From Carposina sasakii (Eukaryota; Arthropoda; Insecta; Lepidoptera; Carposinidae), in assembly GCA_014607495.2 (NCBI GenBank), contig CP053165.1:2226906-2290905 (forward strand): a stretch of DNA of 64,000 nt. The letters run 5' to 3'. Below, piece after piece: positions 59,362 to 64,000 of the stretch. Both the position numbers and the translations under genes were made by a program. The notes beneath the pieces were generated by a model that was not told the origin of the DNA, did not search any database, and saw nothing but the letters and a program-made list of their open reading frames with translations. Position 1 is the first letter of the stretch. Each line of letters opens with the position of its first letter.

Positions 59362-59600
59362 TACTAGTGGACGCCCGCGACTTCGTCTGCGTAGACTGCA
59401 GAAAAAACAAAATTTCGAAATTATCCGGGATATAAATATTTTCCCAGGATAAAAAGTAGCCTATGTGTTAATCCAGTGTGTCGGCTAACTACATACAAAA
59501 TTTTACTAAAATCACTCCAGCCGTTTTTACGTGAAAGAGTAACAAACATCCATCCATCCATATTCACAAACTTTCGCGTTTATAATATTAGTAGGAAAGG
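59362..59600 (+). repeat. cgacttcgtccgcgtgg repeat copy downstream of the gene
   Basis: actagtggacgcccgcgact to gtttataatattagtagga. Confidence 0.7.
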
Positions 59601-59924
59601 ATTTAAGAGATTCCTCCTCAGCCTCAGTTTCAAAGACGTAAATTTAATGAAATATTATCATTATCAAAATATCTTGCTTATTTCTTTTCTGTTTCTCCTC
59701 ATTTACCTTCATGTCGATCTTAATAGTGTTTCAACTATGTAAGACTTATTAAGACAATACCTGAACAAAAAGTTATTCCATTCTATCCAGTACCAAAAAC
59801 ATAAGAAGATAAAGCATAAGCTCTTGAACCTCTTGTATTCTCACTTTGATATACAACCTCATTGCTGCTTCTCAAAGTGTAGCTTAGTCTCATATAAGGA
59901 ACCGCTAGCCAGCTAAATTCTTTT

Positions 59925-60080
59925 GCGACGAATAGCTAAAATTTAGCGCCATCTAATTCGCGCATATCAGCGACGAATAGCTAAAACCTAGCGCCATCTA
60001 GTTCGTGCATATCAGCGCCATCTAGCGACGAATAGCTAAAACGTAAAAAGAGATCGACCACTTTAGCCTAGCGCCATCTA
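59925..60080 (+). repeat. Tandem repeats in the LINE 5' leader
   Basis: The unit gcgacgaatagctaaaa plus gcgccatcta recurs at 59925, 59970 and 60025, with a further gcgccatcta at 60070. Spacing is 45 and 55 bases. Such 5' tandem units often act as internal promoter modules in LINEs; that role is inferred. Confidence 0.75.
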
Positions 60081-60243
60081 TTGCTGAGAGGCGTTTTCTC
60101 GTAGTGAAATCGACATTGACGAATTTGTAAACCTATCTACAAAACGAGGAAATCACAAATTAGTTCAGCTTGTGGACCATAGAGGGTGTTTTCAGATAGT
60201 AGTCAGAGGCCTATTCTCAGCCGCACTCAGAACCACCATCGAA

Positions 60244-61359
60244 ATGAGTTGCTCTGCCTGTTGTGGTGATATTGACGATGATGATGATCAACTGCGGTGC
60301 ATGGTGGAAAACTGTAACAAACTTTATCATGTGCCATGCACGGGGGGAAAGACTCTTACCAATGATCAAAGAGAGACTTGGGTCTGCCCTGAATGCTGTA
60401 GCGCTTCAAAAAGAGGAGGTAATAATAGCATGACCCCAGTAGGTATCTCTAAAAATAGCCGTGACCCAAACGTAACGTACCGTAAAAAAATATCACCAGT
60501 CAGCCCTAAGAACAATGAGCATAGCGAACTTACTGAGGAGATGCGCAGCCTTAGATTAGAAATGGCTACTATCAAGGATCAGCTGACTCATGCAATATCG
60601 CTTTTAACTAGATACGAAGCTAAACTCGATGATTATGCCCTACAGGTAAGTGCACTAAATACTAAACTTAAAGTATATGAGAATGGAGCACCTCAGATAC
60701 CTCGGCTTTCTCCTGGCACGCCTAAATCAAATATTCATGGATCAAAAAGCTTAGTGCAGTCGTCCAAACCACCAACTAAACCTGCTAAAATTCGTCAGCA
60801 AATAACAGCCGCTAAACGGGTTGAACCCGTCACTACCCGCGCCATTGCCGTTGCCGACGTTGCTATCCTAGCGAATAATAGCGACGCCAATGTATCGGTG
60901 TGCAATACTGACACGCCTAAACCTAGTGACTCATTCAAACCTAATGAGACTCGGGCCGAGCAGCCATGGACGGAAGTCAAGAAACGGAAAACCCGTAGAC
61001 CTTCCTCGCTATGTGGTGCGGCTGGTCCTGCAGTAACCACGTTGAAAGCTGTTGAACCGATTAGGTATTTTCATTTATGGAACATGGCTTCAGGCACCGA
61101 AGATGTTCTTGCCTACCTGAAAAAATTGTGCCCAACAGGCCCCTGTACTGTCGAGGGACTGACGCCTAAAGGGAGCTACAAGTCCTATAAGATTGGAGTC
61201 CCCGAAGCCCACTATGAATCCTGTTACTCTGTTGATGTTTGGCCAATAAACGCCCGAATAAAACCCTGGATAAATTATAGAAACTCAGGGGGCTATGCCA
61301 AGCATAACATAATGGATGGACCTTCCTCAATCCGCCAGCCCTTTCGTGGAACAGAATAA
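60244..61359 (+). CDS. LINE ORF1 protein with PHD-type zinc finger
   Basis: The ATG at 60244 opens MSCSACCGDI; the in-frame GTG at 60172 is an unlikely start. A C4HC3 PHD-like finger spans about residues 3-51 (CSACC, then C, C, YHVPC, WVCPEC). A coiled-coil-like heptad region follows (ELTEEMRSLRLEMATIKDQL), then a Pro/Thr-rich basic linker. The C-terminal domain (YFHLWNMASGTEDVLAYLKK) resembles ORF1 RNA-binding ends in jockey elements. About 371 residues. ORF1 proteins coat the element RNA. Family call by architecture. Confidence 0.85.
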   Translation: MSCSACCGDIDDDDDQLRCMVENCNKLYHVPCTGGKTLTNDQRETWVCPECCSASKRGGNNSMTPVGISKNSRDPNVTYRKKISPVSPKNNEHSELTEEMRSLRLEMATIKDQLTHAISLLTRYEAKLDDYALQVSALNTKLKVYENGAPQIPRLSPGTPKSNIHGSKSLVQSSKPPTKPAKIRQQITAAKRVEPVTTRAIAVADVAILANNSDANVSVCNTDTPKPSDSFKPNETRAEQPWTEVKKRKTRRPSSLCGAAGPAVTTLKAVEPIRYFHLWNMASGTEDVLAYLKKLCPTGPCTVEGLTPKGSYKSYKIGVPEAHYESCYSVDVWPINARIKPWINYRNSGGYAKHNIMDGPSSIRQPFRGTE

Positions 61360-63940
61360 GGCTACTAGTACCAGTAAGGTAAATATTTTTTACCAAAATG
61401 TGCGAGGGCTGAAAACTAAGCTTCGAATATTCCGCAATAATTTTGCGTTGCTGGAGCATAACCTGGTGGCTTTAACCGAGACATTTCTCGACAATTCTCT
61501 GGAAAATTCCGAACTGACCTGCGCTGATTGGAGCATCATGCGTCGTGACCGGCACACACCGTGCGGTGGTGTTCTGCTTGCAGCGCGGCCGCCCATCGCA
61601 CTGCGCAGGCGAACGGAACTCGAGACCGACTGTGGCGAGGATTTATGGGCGAGTTTTACATTGTGTGGTCGTTCCTACTACGTATGTGTATTTTACATTA
61701 AACCTAGTGCTAGTGATCAAGAGTATATGCAATGGTTCTGTAAAACCGAGAGCTTCATCAATAATCTAAAAGGAAATATTATAATACTGGGTGACCTTAA
61801 TTTAAATAGTGCCTCACCCAATATTTGTAATTATTATTGCTATTTTTTGACTTTTTGTAATCTAAAGGATAACAACATTGTGGTAAACTACTACGGGGGC
61901 ATGCTGGACATTGTCCTGACTCGGGAGAGCGGTGAGATTAGAGGTGTATCAGTCTCCAGCACGGAGGGTATTGTTCCCATAGATCCACCGCACCCGGCCT
62001 TAGACATAGAGGTGAGGGTTGATAGGACTCGTTATACGAACCAAATTGAACCGAGTAACATTAATCCGGCCAAGGACTGGAACTTCAGAAAGTGTGACTA
62101 TGAGCTTTTATTTAACTTACTATCTGATGTCTCTTGGGACAATGTATTGCAGGTGAATAGTGTTGTTGATGCCACGAATAACTTCTACAACACAATTTAT
62201 AGTACGTTTGACGCATGCATGCCTAGGAAAAAACGGAGTAAAACTGTAGCTAGGAGGTATCCGGTTTGGTTTACAGCTGACATAGTTAAGGACATTAAAT
62301 TGAAATGTAAGCTGCAGTATAATTGGAAGCGTACCTTAGTTGAAAACGACTACAGGTCTTTTTCAAAACTTAGAGCCTCTTTAAAGTCACGAACTGCAAC
62401 TGCCTATAGCGCATATATGAGACGCATTGAAAATAATATTTCACGTAACCCGCGAGAATTCTGGCGTCACATATCAAGCCTACGAAGTAAGGGAGGATTT
62501 GAACCTAATGTAATCTATAAGGGCGAACCTCGCACAGGTATTGCTGCAGCTGAAGCTTTTGCCGACTTTTTTGCAAGCGTATTTTTATCTGACACTCCAT
62601 TATTAAATGCTAACAGTATTAACGAAAAAGACAATAGCCGCAACAGCAATTATGTTAATATTTTTAAGATTACGCCCAATGAGGTTATTTATGGCATTAA
62701 CAAATTGAAAGTCAGTAGTTCTGTGGGGCCTGATGGTATTCCGTCAGCAATTGTTAAGCGCGTGAGCAAAAAAATTGTGAACCCGCTGTGCCACATTTTT
62801 AATTTGTCACTGAGATCTGGGGTGTATCCATCACAATGGAAGGTATCACGAGTCACTCCCATACCAAAGACGTCTAATAAGCTTGACGTCGAAGAATATA
62901 GACCTATCGCTATTCTTTCCTCCCCTGCTAAGATATTCGAAAACGTACTTCATAAATTAATATACGCCCAAGTTGAGAAGTTCATATGCAATGAGCAACA
63001 TGGGTTCCGGGGTAGGCGATCTGTTAACACCAATCTTCTGACCCTAGTGGACTACGTCTCTGCGCAGCTTGATGGGGGTCTGCAGGTAGATGTGCTCTAC
63101 TTTGACTTTCGCAAAGCGTTTGATAGAGTAAATAACGATGTATTGATGACAAAACTTAGTGCCATAGGTTTTGCCCCTAACCTGATACACCTTATTGCTG
63201 ATTATCTGCGAGACCGTCAGCAGTATGTGAGGCTCGGAATCTATGAGTCATCGTCTTATCACACGCGATCTGGAGTCAGTCAGGGCTCGATACTTGGACC
63301 GTTGCTGTTTTTGTTAATGGTGAATGACATTCCAACTGTTCTTCGGCATGCGGAGTGTCTTCTCTACGCGGATGACCTGAAGCTGTACACAGTAATTCGG
63401 TCTCTGTCTGATTGCCTGGCCCTGCAGCTTGATATTGATGCCGTATGTCAGTGGTGCATCGATAACAAAATGGAATTTAATCCCACTAAATGCTCAGTTA
63501 TAACCTTTGGACGAATGCTGCGCCCAGTGTCATTTGATTACAATATAAATGGTAACACGATTACCAGATCATTAACAACCAAGGACCTGGGAGTAACATT
63601 CGACCAAAAGCTAACTTTCCACGACCACATTGCTGCTATCGCCAAGGAATCATTTAGGAGATTGGGGTTTGTTCTCAGAAATGCTCGAGACATTCAAAGT
63701 GAGCAAGTTCTACGACTTGTTTACAATGCCCTTGTAAGAAGCAAGCTCGAGTCTAGCTCTTGTGTATGGAACCCGCATGAGGTAACTTATGCACTTCGCT
63801 TAGAAAAGGTTCAAAAGGCCTTTCTAAGATACCTCTACAAGCGCACCGCGGGGTACTACCCATACCTGTATCCCACAAAAGCGGGTGGGGCTGTGTCGGG
63901 GCACACGGCCGTTGGTTTTAACGTGAAACGTCTATGTTAG
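61316..63940 (+). CDS. LINE ORF2: AP-endonuclease and reverse transcriptase
   Basis: 874 residues from ATG 61316. Endonuclease: NIFYQNVRGLK near residue 23, LTETFLD, and ILGDLNLNS near residue 158. Reverse transcriptase: VGPDGIPSAIVKR, YRPIAILSSPAKIFENVL, QHGFRGRRSVNTNLL, VLYFDFRKAFDRV, SGVSQGSILGPLLFLLM and the catalytic LLYADDLKLY (YADD at 684-687). The tail LVYNALVRSKLESSSCVWNP and FLRYLYKRTAGYYPYLYPT is normal, but after about residue 852 it reads KAGGAVSGHTAVGF, unlike the family, suggesting a 3' junction with other DNA. The enzyme nicks target DNA and primes reverse transcription there. Confidence 0.92.
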   Translation: MDLPQSASPFVEQNKATSTSKVNIFYQNVRGLKTKLRIFRNNFALLEHNLVALTETFLDNSLENSELTCADWSIMRRDRHTPCGGVLLAARPPIALRRRTELETDCGEDLWASFTLCGRSYYVCVFYIKPSASDQEYMQWFCKTESFINNLKGNIIILGDLNLNSASPNICNYYCYFLTFCNLKDNNIVVNYYGGMLDIVLTRESGEIRGVSVSSTEGIVPIDPPHPALDIEVRVDRTRYTNQIEPSNINPAKDWNFRKCDYELLFNLLSDVSWDNVLQVNSVVDATNNFYNTIYSTFDACMPRKKRSKTVARRYPVWFTADIVKDIKLKCKLQYNWKRTLVENDYRSFSKLRASLKSRTATAYSAYMRRIENNISRNPREFWRHISSLRSKGGFEPNVIYKGEPRTGIAAAEAFADFFASVFLSDTPLLNANSINEKDNSRNSNYVNIFKITPNEVIYGINKLKVSSSVGPDGIPSAIVKRVSKKIVNPLCHIFNLSLRSGVYPSQWKVSRVTPIPKTSNKLDVEEYRPIAILSSPAKIFENVLHKLIYAQVEKFICNEQHGFRGRRSVNTNLLTLVDYVSAQLDGGLQVDVLYFDFRKAFDRVNNDVLMTKLSAIGFAPNLIHLIADYLRDRQQYVRLGIYESSSYHTRSGVSQGSILGPLLFLLMVNDIPTVLRHAECLLYADDLKLYTVIRSLSDCLALQLDIDAVCQWCIDNKMEFNPTKCSVITFGRMLRPVSFDYNINGNTITRSLTTKDLGVTFDQKLTFHDHIAAIAKESFRRLGFVLRNARDIQSEQVLRLVYNALVRSKLESSSCVWNPHEVTYALRLEKVQKAFLRYLYKRTAGYYPYLYPTKAGGAVSGHTAVGFNVKRLC

Positions 63941-64000
63941 CGAATCGCTTTTAAAGTAAAAGATTGAAATGAAAACAAGATGGACGCTGTTTTAAGTATT

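Larger units (their letters stand above)
59880..63940 (+). mobile_element. Jockey/CR1-type LINE, nearly intact
   Basis: A 5' leader with short tandem repeats (59925-60080) is followed by ORF1 and ORF2, which overlap by 44 bases in different frames. This is the two-ORF design of insect jockey/CR1 elements. Both frames are long and open, so the copy is young. The 3' end departs from the family after about 63870, and the window ends before a tail can be seen. The left boundary is approximate. Confidence 0.85.

Noticed and set aside
1..64000. CRISPR array, operons or bacterial genes
   Set aside because: No spaced direct-repeat array and no bacterial gene; introns and SINEs show a eukaryotic genome.

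Overview
The window is AT-rich eukaryotic DNA that looks like an insect, most likely a moth or butterfly. Three things point that way: multi-exon genes with short exons and GT-AG introns, dense interspersed repeats (tRNA-derived SINEs, RTE-like and jockey/CR1-like LINE tails, mariner, many foldback MITEs), and short repeats such as the cgacttcgtccgcgtgg family that I associate with Lepidoptera. The organism is inferred from content, not from a database match.

Layout. 1-20100 has no host gene that I can support. It holds SINEs, LINE tails, MITEs and one informative nested insertion: a mariner (3606-7815) split by a 2.9-kb terminal-inverted-repeat element (4609-7509) that carries its own six-exon Myb/SANT-like gene on the minus strand. 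20123-58499 is a single plus-strand gene of 37 coding exons encoding a fatty-acid-synthase-like protein in the order KS, MAT, DH, pseudo-methyltransferase/core, ER, KR, ACP. It would be about 2089 residues after repair of two single-base frame breaks, and it has no thioesterase. Its introns, the largest 11.4 kb (intron 3), are packed with repeats, including an antisense RTE-like LINE remnant, a THAP-domain exon and a PIF1-like helicase scrap. 59900-63940 is a nearly intact LINE of the jockey/CR1 type: ORF1 has a PHD-type zinc finger and ORF2 has endonuclease plus reverse transcriptase.

The most interesting object is the FAS-like gene. All 36 coding introns keep GT-AG and the phases match throughout, yet many catalytic residues of a working FAS are gone. 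The two KS histidines are Tyr and Asn, the DH histidine is Cys, the KR glycine loop and lysine are lost, the ACP phosphopantetheine serine is Asp, and the thioesterase is absent. The KS cysteine, the MAT Ser-His pair, the DH aspartate and the ER nucleotide loop remain. The frame is broken in exons 9, 15 and 22, each time in or next to a short mononucleotide run. A nearby THAP exon shows the same kind of one-base loss. So the sequence is either a recent pseudogene of an already pseudo-enzymatic FAS paralog, or an expressed pseudoenzyme seen through uncorrected homopolymer errors.
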